NCBI RefSeq assembly: GCF_938046015.1
Contig: NZ_CALIXW010000044.1
Span: 62,001-126,000 of the forward strand
Origin: an uncultured Porphyromonas sp.
GTDB taxonomy: Bacteria > Bacteroidota > Bacteroidia > Bacteroidales > Porphyromonadaceae
Length of the DNA: 64,000 nucleotides
Direction: 5' to 3'
The notes under the pieces are model-generated. The model was not told where the DNA came from. It saw only the letters and a list, made by a program, of their open reading frames with translations, and did not search any database. Position numbers and translations under genes: made by a program. Below, piece after piece: positions 53,567 to 61,463 of this stretch. Within the stretch, counting starts at the first letter, position 1. Each line of letters starts with the position of its first letter.

Positions 53567-53593
53567 TTTCCTTTGCCTTATGCGGCGGGAGGA

Positions 53594-54169
53594 CTAGTAG
53601 CGGCTAGCGACGACAGACCAGTCGACGATCGCCCAGATGTCCTTGATGTGGTCTGCGCGGCGGTTCTGGTAGCTGAGGTAGTAGGCGTGCTCCCATACGT
53701 CGACACCGAAGAGGGGACGCAGGCCATGGACTACGGGGTTGCTGCCATTGGCTTCCTTCGTCAGGACGAGCTCACCGTCTTCCTTTGCCGAGAGCCACAC
53801 CCAGCCCGAGCCGAAGAGCGTCGTGGCGGCGTTGAGGAACTCCTGCTGGAAGGCCTCGAAGCTGCCCCACTTAGCCTCAATAGCTGCGAGGAGCTTGCCC
53901 GTAGGTGCACCACCAGCATTGGGGGCGAACTGGGTGAAGTAGAGGTTATGGTTGAGCGTCTGCCCAGCGTTGTTGAAGGTAGGGCCTTCGCTCTTGCGGA
54001 CGATCTCCTCGAGGGAGGCGTCAGCGAACTCCGTGCCCTCGATGAGGCTATTGAGCGTATTGACGTAGCCTGCTAGGTGCTTGCCGTGGTGGAAAGCAAT
54101 GGTCTCGGCACTGATGGCGGGCTCCAGAGCGTCAGCGGCATAGGGGAGCTGGATAAGTTCGAACTTCAT
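53594..54169 (-). CDS. sodB: Superoxide dismutase (Fe/Mn family)
   Basis: A 191-residue cytoplasmic enzyme that dismutates superoxide. Metal ligands are His27 (AFHHGKH), His74 (TLNHNLYF), Asp157 and His161 (GVDVWEHAYYL). It has the same length as, and is very similar to, the P. gingivalis enzyme, which works with either Fe or Mn; Gly155, which influences metal specificity there, is conserved. Cambialistic activity is therefore likely but unproven. Confidence 0.96.
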   Translation of the reverse strand: MKFELIQLPYAADALEPAISAETIAFHHGKHLAGYVNTLNSLIEGTEFADASLEEIVRKSEGPTFNNAGQTLNHNLYFTQFAPNAGGAPTGKLLAAIEAKWGSFEAFQQEFLNAATTLFGSGWVWLSAKEDGELVLTKEANGSNPVVHGLRPLFGVDVWEHAYYLSYQNRRADHIKDIWAIVDWSVVASRY

Positions 54170-54259
54170 CTGTGTAACTGTGATGTGATGATATGGATAT
54201 AATGACTTCTGACGTTCCCCTAGCTATGGGGCTACGCTCTATTAACGCGCTGGGAGTGC

Positions 54260-54712
54260 TTATTGTTCAGCGGCTAAGCGGCTGTTGTAGTACCGTGGGT
54301 CGCCTGTGACCTCCTGCCCGACCCACTCGGGGAGCTCGACGAGCTCATCGGCAGAGGCTACCTCGAGCTCGGCGATCATCAGTCCCTCATGGCGTCCCGA
54401 GAAGACATCGACCTCCCAGTTCTTCCCCTTGTAGGGGACGATGTAGCGGGTCTTGGTCAGGCGACGGCGGCCGCAGAGCTCCAGGAGCTCCAGCGCCTCC
54501 GCCAGCGGGATCTCGTACTCGTACTCGGCACGCTGCAGACCGCGAGGATCGGTAGGCCCTTTGATGGTGAGGAAGCCACGATCGCCCCAGCGACGTACAC
54601 GTACGGTGGGCTTGCCGGGGGAGAGGTAGCCCTGGTCTATCTTGATCGCTTCGGTAGCCTCACGGAGGAAGGCGTCCGAGCGCAGCAGGTATTTGTGCTC
54701 GATCTCTAGCAT
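54260..54712 (-). CDS. CYTH domain-containing protein
   Basis: A 150-residue protein of the CYTH (triphosphate tunnel) superfamily. The ExExK signature is at residues 3-7 (EIEHKYLL). Basic and acidic tunnel residues follow (VRVRRWGDRGFLTIKGP, RAEYEYEIP, TKTRYIVPYKGKNWEVDVF). Bacterial homologues hydrolyse inorganic triphosphate or bind related substrates. It lies 8 bp after the DUF2027-Smr gene. Confidence 0.9.
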   Translation of the reverse strand: MLEIEHKYLLRSDAFLREATEAIKIDQGYLSPGKPTVRVRRWGDRGFLTIKGPTDPRGLQRAEYEYEIPLAEALELLELCGRRRLTKTRYIVPYKGKNWEVDVFSGRHEGLMIAELEVASADELVELPEWVGQEVTGDPRYYNSRLAAEQ

Positions 54713-54720
54713 AATCGTTC

Positions 54721-55845
54721 TTAGCCTATAGTGACCTGGGTCGCCCCATAGCCGTACTCACGGAAGGAAGCATCCTGATGGCGGCAGCCGCGGTAGCGCA
54801 AACGCAGGGCCGACTCGATGGAGCGGCGCAGCACGCCGTCCCCCTTGCCGTGGATGAAGATCAGCCGACGCCCCTTGTGCGCCAGGTGCTGCTGCATCAC
54901 GCGGTCGAAGTAGGCGATCTGGTACTCGTGGATATCGGCACTGGACATCCCGGCAGTGGTCTCCAGCAGTTCGCTGGCGTGTAGGTCGATGACGATGGGC
55001 TCGTCGGGTGCAGGCGCCGCGGCGGCAGGCTTAGCCTTCCGCTGGGCACGTCCCTGCTGCGGGAAGGCCGTACGCAGGGCCTCCTCCAGCTGCCGGGGTG
55101 CGAGCTCGGGCTGCACCTCGGGCCTAGCCCCCGAAACGAGGGGGATAACGAGCGCGTCGTCCTCGAAGAACTTATTCTCCTTGAAGCTATGCAGCTTGAA
55201 GAAGCGCGTCGCATCCAGCCTATGGCGTACCAGGAGCGGCGCCTGCAGCGGGAAGCGCCCGCGCTCGGCAAAGGGCGTGAACTGGAAGGCCAGCTGCTCC
55301 AGCTCGTTGAGATCCGATGGGGCTAGCTCCTCGAGGAAGTAGTCCCCACCAGCGGCAATCATGCCCGAGCTACGCAGGCTATAGTCCGCGCCCTCGGCAC
55401 TGAGGTAGGTGAAGAAGAGCGTGTAGTCGCTCTCGTTGACCAGATAGGCCTCATAGCTGGTACGCCCCAGAGCGGTGCGTTCGAGGGGGAGGAAGGCCAG
55501 ATATACATTGAGCTCGGGCGAGATGGTGCGCTTGGTCGTATCCCCCAGGCGCTGCGGCTGGCTGTAGCCTGTGCGCTCAGGACGCTCGGGGCTAGCTGCG
55601 GGGCGCTCGGCGGCCTTCTTCGGCTGGAGTTTGCCCTGGATGAGCTTCGGTGGACGCGGAGCGGGGACGAAGCTGTCTTCCCCGGTGACGACGACGCACT
55701 CCTTGAGCGGCGTCGGGATCTCGAAGCCATCTTCGTCCTCGACCCAAGCGGTATCGAAGGTGATACGCGCTACGCGCCCTCCACCCACGGCATTGAGGAA
55801 GCGCACCTCATCACCGATGCGCACGTTATTGGGATTGTGATTCAT
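54721..55845 (-). CDS. DUF2027 domain protein with C-terminal Smr domain
   Basis: A 374-residue protein. The N-terminal small barrel (IGDEVRFLNAVGGGRVARI, DEDGFEIPTPL) and middle domain are DUF2027, found in Bacteroidetes. The last 75 residues are a Smr domain: IVIDLHASELLETT, then IFIHGKGDGVLRRSIESALR, the HGxG motif of MutS2-type nucleases. Smr domains nick nucleic acid; recent work on others links them to mRNA cleavage on collided ribosomes. Its substrate is not known. Confidence 0.9.
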   Translation of the reverse strand: MNHNPNNVRIGDEVRFLNAVGGGRVARITFDTAWVEDEDGFEIPTPLKECVVVTGEDSFVPAPRPPKLIQGKLQPKKAAERPAASPERPERTGYSQPQRLGDTTKRTISPELNVYLAFLPLERTALGRTSYEAYLVNESDYTLFFTYLSAEGADYSLRSSGMIAAGGDYFLEELAPSDLNELEQLAFQFTPFAERGRFPLQAPLLVRHRLDATRFFKLHSFKENKFFEDDALVIPLVSGARPEVQPELAPRQLEEALRTAFPQQGRAQRKAKPAAAAPAPDEPIVIDLHASELLETTAGMSSADIHEYQIAYFDRVMQQHLAHKGRRLIFIHGKGDGVLRRSIESALRLRYRGCRHQDASFREYGYGATQVTIG

Positions 55846-55860
55846 CCTTGATACAAGTTA

Positions 55861-56862
55861 TTAGAGAGACAGGAGGGAGGTAATACGCTCCCAGCCTAGG
55901 CGCTGCAGCAGCATTACCCCCAGGACGCTCAGCAAGATAAGTACGCGCAGGATACGTGCTGTGCGTCGCGAGCACGAGCCCAGACCCCGTGCCAAGGTCA
56001 TAGCCAGAGGCACCAGGGCCAGGGGGAGCAGCACAGGCAGGCTGCGAGGGAAGGCGAGGGAGAGCAGGATGAAGATCCAGCCGTCATGCTGCAGCGAGAG
56101 GATCATATCGCGATGCCGTACACTCTCCCGATAGTAGCGCCCTCGGTAGCCGCCCCAGGCTAGGAGTAGGAGCAGTCCCAGCAGCGCAAGATAAGGGATC
56201 TGGCTAGGCAGCAGCTGCACCATCCCTAGGGGCAGGAAGCTCTGCACTTGGCGCTCGATGTAGCCTAGCCAAGCCGTGAGCTCCTCAGGGCTCAGAACGA
56301 GGAGCAGCGCCCCCACCAGCCAGGGCGTGAGGAGGTAGCCAAAGAGCATCGCCAGAAGCCCACGCAGCGAGAAGGAGCGCAGCGTGTAGAAGGAAAGCAG
56401 GAGTACCAGGAGCAGGCTCGCATAGTCCAGCCGCAGCAGCGTGAGCCCACCGAGGAGGCAACCGCTGTAGAAGGTATTCTGCGTGCGCTGAGGATCCTGA
56501 TAGGCGTCGAAGCTGAGGTAGCGTAGCAGGAGGTAGAGGTCGAGCACCAGCGCCGCCGTGAGGCTAAGACCAGGGAAGGCCAGCGCCCAAGCCCAGAGAA
56601 GCAGACACGCCAGACGTCGCTCGACCTTGCTCAGCAGCAGGAAGCTCTCCCCCAAGATCCACAGCAGCACGCAGGCCACCAAGATCGGCAAGAGCAGCAC
56701 GAGGCGCACACTCCCCTCCCCGAGCTGGGGCAGCGGCACCGAAGCCGTGTCTACTACAGGCTGTGCATAGGGCAGCCCTAAGTAAAGCAAGAGGAAGAGC
56801 CCGCCATAGAGCAGGACTTCGCTCCAGCCGAGCGCTAGCATCCGCGCTGAGGTCTTCATCAT
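55861..56862 (-). CDS. Polytopic membrane protein of unknown function
   Basis: A 333-residue, very Leu-rich protein with about 10 predicted helices and short loops. Conserved-looking loop residues are LRYLSFDAYQDPQRTQNTFYSG and LRLDYAS. It resembles uncharacterised Bacteroidetes membrane proteins (DUF6427-like), but the assignment is uncertain. It lies between purD and the DUF2027-Smr gene on the same strand. Confidence 0.65.
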   Translation of the reverse strand: MMKTSARMLALGWSEVLLYGGLFLLLYLGLPYAQPVVDTASVPLPQLGEGSVRLVLLLPILVACVLLWILGESFLLLSKVERRLACLLLWAWALAFPGLSLTAALVLDLYLLLRYLSFDAYQDPQRTQNTFYSGCLLGGLTLLRLDYASLLLVLLLSFYTLRSFSLRGLLAMLFGYLLTPWLVGALLLVLSPEELTAWLGYIERQVQSFLPLGMVQLLPSQIPYLALLGLLLLLAWGGYRGRYYRESVRHRDMILSLQHDGWIFILLSLAFPRSLPVLLPLALVPLAMTLARGLGSCSRRTARILRVLILLSVLGVMLLQRLGWERITSLLSL

Positions 56863-56887
56863 AGGATCATCGGGAGAGTAGTAATAG

Positions 56888-56940
56888 GCCGAAGTCTATG
56901 AGCGCCCCTCCTCGGAAGAGCTGCACTCATAGACTTCGGC
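56888..56940 (-). terminator. Hairpin after purD
   Basis: A 15-bp stem (56888-56902 with 56926-56940), 14 bp past the purD stop. The U-run is weak. Confidence 0.6.
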
Positions 56941-56953
56941 ACGAAGCATAGGG

Positions 56954-58243
56954 CTACTGTAGGGCTAGTAGGTCCTGACCTATATCGCGGCGTAGGGTCT
57001 TGCCCTCGTAGTTGACCTGATCGGCGAGGCGGTAGCAGGCGGCGAGTGCCTCCTCGAGCGTCGACCCGAGGCAGCTAGCCGTCAGCACGCGTCCACCCGA
57101 GCTCACCAGATGGCCCGAGCTATCGCGCGAGGTACCTGCATGGAAGAGGGCGGAGTCGAAGGTCGGCTCGTGTGGATAGCTGATACGCATACCCTTAGGA
57201 TAGGCCTCGGGGTAGCCTGGAGCCACCATGACGACCGTAGCAGCATACTTTGCAGACTCCTCGAGGCGGTAGTCCCCGAGCTCCCCGCGTGCCATACGCT
57301 CCAGCAGGTCGACGAAGTCCGAATCAATGCGTAGCATCACGGACTCCGTCTCGGGATCGCCCATGCGGCAGTTGTACTCGATGACGTAGGGCTCTCCACC
57401 GACATTCATCAGACCGATGAAGATGAAGCCGCGGTAATCAATGCCCTCGGCCTGCAGGCCTGCTATCGTGGGACGGATGACCCGCTCCTCGACGCGCTGC
57501 ATGAAGGCAGCATCGGCAAAGGCCACGGGGGAGACAGAGCCCATACCGCCCGTATTGGGCCCGGTATCGCCCTCCCCAATACGCTTATAGTCCTTGGCTA
57601 CGGGGAGCAGACGCCAGTCCTTACCGTCCGTCGCGACGAAGACCGAGCATTCGATCCCCGTCAGATACTCCTCGATCACCACGCGCGAGCTGGCCTCGCC
57701 GAAGCGTCCCGAGAGGAGCATCTGCAGCTCACGCTGTGCCTCCTCGAGGCTGGAGCTGATGATGACGCCCTTACCTGCCGCTAGGCCGTTGGCCTTGAGT
57801 ACGTAGGGAGGCTGGAGCGAGCGGAGGTAGTCTATCGCTGCGGCATAGCTCCCGCTATCGAAGCTGCGGTAGGCTGCCGTAGGGATCCCGTGGCGCTCCA
57901 TGAAGGCCTTACTGAACTCCTTGCTTCCCTCGAGACGCGCCCCTGCAGCGTCAGGCCCCACGATGAGCAGCTGCTCCAGCTGCGGCTGTCGGTGTAGGAA
58001 GTCCACGATGCCCCCGACGAGTGGCACCTCGGGGCCGACCACTACGAGGTCGATCTTGTACTGACGCACCAGGGCGGCGATGGCTTCGAAGTCCTGGACG
58101 CTGACCTCCGGGAAGCAGCGGCCATAGTTGGCCATCCCAGGGTTGCCCGGTGCGATAAAGAGCTCAGTGAGGCGTGGGCTGCGAGCGATACGCCAGGCGA
58201 GGGCATGCTCACGACCACCAGATCCTAATAGAAGTATATTCAT
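56954..58243 (-). CDS. purD: Phosphoribosylamine-glycine ligase
   Basis: GAR synthetase, the second step of purine synthesis. The protein has 429 residues. The N-terminus is NILLLGSGGREHALAWRI; ATP-grasp motifs are VLKANGLAAGKGVIISSSLEEA, GPNTGGMGSVSP, GFIFIGLMNVGGEPYVIEYNCRMGDPETE. The C-terminal domain ends in the typical LVSSGGRVLTASCLGSTLEEALAACY. It starts 30 bp after the ptpA-like stop. Confidence 0.96.
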   Translation of the reverse strand: MNILLLGSGGREHALAWRIARSPRLTELFIAPGNPGMANYGRCFPEVSVQDFEAIAALVRQYKIDLVVVGPEVPLVGGIVDFLHRQPQLEQLLIVGPDAAGARLEGSKEFSKAFMERHGIPTAAYRSFDSGSYAAAIDYLRSLQPPYVLKANGLAAGKGVIISSSLEEAQRELQMLLSGRFGEASSRVVIEEYLTGIECSVFVATDGKDWRLLPVAKDYKRIGEGDTGPNTGGMGSVSPVAFADAAFMQRVEERVIRPTIAGLQAEGIDYRGFIFIGLMNVGGEPYVIEYNCRMGDPETESVMLRIDSDFVDLLERMARGELGDYRLEESAKYAATVVMVAPGYPEAYPKGMRISYPHEPTFDSALFHAGTSRDSSGHLVSSGGRVLTASCLGSTLEEALAACYRLADQVNYEGKTLRRDIGQDLLALQ

Positions 58244-58273
58244 ATGATGTAGCTAGGTCTACGGGAAGCGGGG

Positions 58274-60442
58274 CTATAGATGATCACGGAAATAGCGGGT
58301 GATGGTCTCATTGAGGTGCACACGATCCCGCCCACGCACGTTGTGCTCATGCTCGGGGTAGATCATGTAGTCAGGGTAGGTACCTGCCTTGACACAGGCC
58401 TCGACGAAGAGCTGCGTGTGCTGCCATACCACGACGGGGTCGATGGTACCATGGATCAGCAAGAGGCGTCCCTTGAGGGTGCCAGCACGCAGGGCGAGGT
58501 TGGCTGCCTTGTAGCCCTCGGGGTTCTCCTGCGGGCTATCCATATAGCGCTCGCCATACATCACCTCGTAGCGGCTCCAGTCGATGACGGCTCCGCCAGC
58601 GACACCGACCTTGAAGGTCTCGGGGTGCGTCAGCATGAGGTTCGTCGTCATGAAGCCCCCATAGCTCCAGCCGTAGACACCGAGGCGGTCAGCATCCACC
58701 CAGGGCTGGCTCTTGAGGAACTCCACCCCCTTCATCTGGTCGGCCATCTCGTTGAAGCCGAGCTGGCGATGTATGACCTGCTCGAAGTCTGCGCCACGAG
58801 CTGCTGAGCCGCGGCCATCCACAGTGAAGACCACGTAGCCGAGCGTCGCCATGTAGAGGTCCCAGCCTGCGCTGCCCGCATGCCAGCGGTTCTGCACCAG
58901 CTGCGCGTGCGGTCCATTATATACGTAGACGATGGTGGGATACTTCTTCTTCGGGTTGAAGCCGAGAGGCTTGATGAGCTTGTAGTACAGGGGCGTCTTG
59001 CCGTCAGCTGCCGTGATCATCCCCATGGTGATCTCGGGCATCTGGTAGTCGGCCTCGGGATCCACCGAGGTCTTGAGCTGCTTGACCACCTTACCCGTCT
59101 TCACCGAGACAATACGCCACTGGCGCATATCCTTGAGTGACTCGAAGGTATCGATGAGGTAGTCGCCATCGGGCGAGAGCTGCGCCTGATGCCAGCCGAG
59201 CTCTATGGTCAGGAGCGTCTGCCGCTGGCCGTCGAGGCCGATGCGATAGACATTGCGGTTCGTCGGACTCTGCTGCGTCGAGCTATAGACAAGGGTCTGC
59301 CCCTCGTCGGCAAAGCCGAGGAAGTCCACGACCTCCCATGGGCCCTGTGTGATCTGCCCGAGGAGCTTACCCTCCGTCGTATAGCGGTAGAGGTGCATAT
59401 AGCCATCACGTCGGCTCTGCCAGATGAACTCCTTAGGACGCCCAGGGACAAAGCGCATGGGATACTGAGGCTCTATGTACTTGGCATTCTCCTCGACGAA
59501 GAGGGTACGCAGCGCCTCGCCCGAGCTAGGCGAATAGGCCTTGAGCTCCATGCGCGTCTGCTCACGGTTGAGCTCCGCAATGTAGATCTCCTTGCTATCG
59601 GGCGCCCAAGAGATGTTGGTGAGGTACTTATCTCGTGGCATCCCCGTCTTCATGTAGCTCAGCTTACCCGTCTTGAGCTCGTAGACGCCTAGGGTCACTT
59701 CGTGGCTTGGCATACCAGCCATAGGATAATAGAGGTCCTGACGGGTCGCCTTACGCGTATTGATATGGACGAGCGGATAGGGCGCGACCATCTGCTGATC
59801 CATACGGTAGAAGGCGAGGTACTCGCCGTCGGGACTCCAAAAGAGTCCGCCACTAATCCCGAACTCATTCTGATGTACCGTCTGTCCGTAGACGATGGTA
59901 GCACTGCCGTCGGTGGTGAGCTGCTTGAGCTGTCCGTCCTCGGCGAGGTAGACGTTATTACCCTTGACGACCGCTGCACGCTTGGCCGTTGGATCGAGGA
60001 GGAAAGCCTGCTCCTCTTTAGTATCCTGATCAAAGGTCGAGACGAGCTGACGACGCTTTAGGTCTAGGACGTAGTGCTTCTTAGCGTAGGTCAGCTGAAG
60101 CAGCCCCTTATCCTTACCGACCAACTGGAAGGGCAGGAAGTACTTAGCGGGGTGCGCCTTAGCATCCTCGCCAAGTAGGCTAAGGAGTTCGCTCTGGCTC
60201 ATCAAGAGCTCAGGCGCCTTAGTCCCCCCTGCTTCGGCATGCATGAGCCCCTCGGAGTCAATGTAGATATAGTCCTTGCCGAACCACTGAAGCGCATGAA
60301 TAGTCTCGGGACGCAGCTGGTTGGGGCTACCAGAGGTAAGCTCAGCGAGTGTGGGGACCTTGCGCTGCGCCTGTGCGTGCAGCGGAGTGGAGGCGATAAG
60401 CACAGCCATGGAGAGAAGCGGTACTAGCGATCGAATATTCAT
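58274..60442 (-). CDS. ptpA: Prolyl tripeptidyl peptidase-like S9 peptidase (PtpA)
   Basis: A 722-residue exported serine peptidase with signal peptide MNIRSLVPLLSMAVLIASTPLHAQ. The N-terminal beta-propeller is followed by the alpha/beta-hydrolase with GWSYGGF. The triad is Ser593, Asp668 and His700. The spacings of 75 and 32 residues equal those of P. gingivalis PtpA (603, 678, 710), and the surrounding sequence (NPEGYKAANL, IDPVVVWQHTQLF) is also alike. PtpA removes tripeptides from Xaa-Xaa-Pro N-termini, feeding peptide uptake. A DPP IV role is the main alternative. Confidence 0.9.
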   Translation of the reverse strand: MNIRSLVPLLSMAVLIASTPLHAQAQRKVPTLAELTSGSPNQLRPETIHALQWFGKDYIYIDSEGLMHAEAGGTKAPELLMSQSELLSLLGEDAKAHPAKYFLPFQLVGKDKGLLQLTYAKKHYVLDLKRRQLVSTFDQDTKEEQAFLLDPTAKRAAVVKGNNVYLAEDGQLKQLTTDGSATIVYGQTVHQNEFGISGGLFWSPDGEYLAFYRMDQQMVAPYPLVHINTRKATRQDLYYPMAGMPSHEVTLGVYELKTGKLSYMKTGMPRDKYLTNISWAPDSKEIYIAELNREQTRMELKAYSPSSGEALRTLFVEENAKYIEPQYPMRFVPGRPKEFIWQSRRDGYMHLYRYTTEGKLLGQITQGPWEVVDFLGFADEGQTLVYSSTQQSPTNRNVYRIGLDGQRQTLLTIELGWHQAQLSPDGDYLIDTFESLKDMRQWRIVSVKTGKVVKQLKTSVDPEADYQMPEITMGMITAADGKTPLYYKLIKPLGFNPKKKYPTIVYVYNGPHAQLVQNRWHAGSAGWDLYMATLGYVVFTVDGRGSAARGADFEQVIHRQLGFNEMADQMKGVEFLKSQPWVDADRLGVYGWSYGGFMTTNLMLTHPETFKVGVAGGAVIDWSRYEVMYGERYMDSPQENPEGYKAANLALRAGTLKGRLLLIHGTIDPVVVWQHTQLFVEACVKAGTYPDYMIYPEHEHNVRGRDRVHLNETITRYFRDHL

Positions 60443-60506
60443 CGGGTAATAGCTCTAGTGTGGTGTGTATGTAGTTTGATCTAGGTCAAAGGGAGGAGGA
60501 ACTAGG

Positions 60507-60947
60507 CTAGCGTGTGGGGGCGGAAGGGGGCTGTACATAGGTCGCGGAGCACTTGCGCGTCTCATCGACACGGCAGCTCACGAGCTCGATCCCCGTCCCC
60601 GCGAGTTGCTGCGGGCCGACGACGCGCACGAGGTACTCGGCGATCTGCTCGGCAGTGGGATTGAAGGGGACGACGCATATATCCTCAGGGACGAGGCGCT
60701 GCAGCTCGGGCAGCAGTGGATCCTCAGCCCAGAGGAGCGTACGGTGATCCCAGTACTGCTCTAGCCACTGACAGAGCCGGCTATTGATCTCGGAGAAGTC
60801 GATGACACGCCCTAGGCTGTCCAGCTCGGAGGATGCGCAGACGAAGTGTATGCGATAGTTATGCCCATGCAGGTGCTTACACTTGGACTCATGCCCTACG
60901 ACACGATGCCCCATACAGATGTCATGATAGCGCTCGGCTGTGATCAT
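60507..60947 (-). CDS. queD: 6-pyruvoyl-tetrahydropterin synthase/QueD family protein
   Basis: A 146-residue protein of the PTPS/QueD family. CMGHRVVGHESKCKHLHGHNYRIHF holds zinc histidines (His14, His27, His29) and the catalytic-type Cys23. FSEINSRLCQWLEQYWDHRTLL and the C-terminal VDETRKCSATY are typical. QueD makes 6-carboxytetrahydropterin for queuosine; with no other que gene nearby, a biopterin role cannot be excluded. Confidence 0.88.
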   Translation of the reverse strand: MITAERYHDICMGHRVVGHESKCKHLHGHNYRIHFVCASSELDSLGRVIDFSEINSRLCQWLEQYWDHRTLLWAEDPLLPELQRLVPEDICVVPFNPTAEQIAEYLVRVVGPQQLAGTGIELVSCRVDETRKCSATYVQPPSAPTR

Positions 60948-60987
60948 TCCTAATAGCTCTTTTCGTTCTTCTTACTAGCGTACTACA

Positions 60988-60995
60988 CAAAGATA
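60988..60995 (-). promoter_or_regulatory. -7 promoter element for queD
   Basis: The minus strand reads TATCTTTG, 41 bp before the queD ATG. Confidence 0.6.
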
Positions 60996-61195
60996 CGGCG
61001 AATTCCCATAAAGACACAGCGCCACAAGACCTTGCCCTTAGCGCTACCCTATCCATTAGATCGAGCATAGCGACAGGATCAGTTAGCCTCTTCCTAGAAT
61101 AAGCATGCCAGTGAGCAAGACGGCATACCTCCGCCCCTCCCTTCCAGCGCGAGAAACAACTGGCCGAAGCAAGACGACCGCCTCTAGCTAGGCTC

Positions 61196-61279
61196 GTGAG
61201 GGATATCCCTCAGCCAGCTGACTGATAAGCCTCACACCCGCGACCGACGCCCCTCAGAGCGCGGACTGATATCCCTCAG
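61196..61279 (+). repeat. Four-unit 22-bp-pitch palindromic repeat element, copy 7
   Basis: Units start at 61196, 61218, 61240 and 61262. Cores are GATATC, GATAAG, GACGCC and GATATC. It lies between queD and the OmpA pair; outside it, 60996-61195 and 61280-61398 show nothing recognisable. Confidence 0.87.
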
Positions 61280-61398
61280 GGAAGCTCTCCCTTGACCTTA
61301 GGCTCCACCTAGGGTATCATCGCTTAACGCAGCCTACTGTCGAGACGAGCACTAAGGCGAGCATTACACAGCCGCTCCAAGCTTGGCTACTAAACGCA

Positions 61399-61434
61399 GA
61401 TCGGGGACACCCAGATAACTGGATGTCCCCGATC
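61399..61434 (-). terminator. Terminator of the OmpA pair
   Basis: A 16-bp stem (61399-61414 with 61419-61434), loop ataa, 29 bp past the stop of the second OmpA gene. The one imperfect pair is a wobble only in minus-strand RNA. Confidence 0.75.
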
Positions 61435-61463
61435 TTATTCTTGACCTTTCGGTGCGATGCTAC

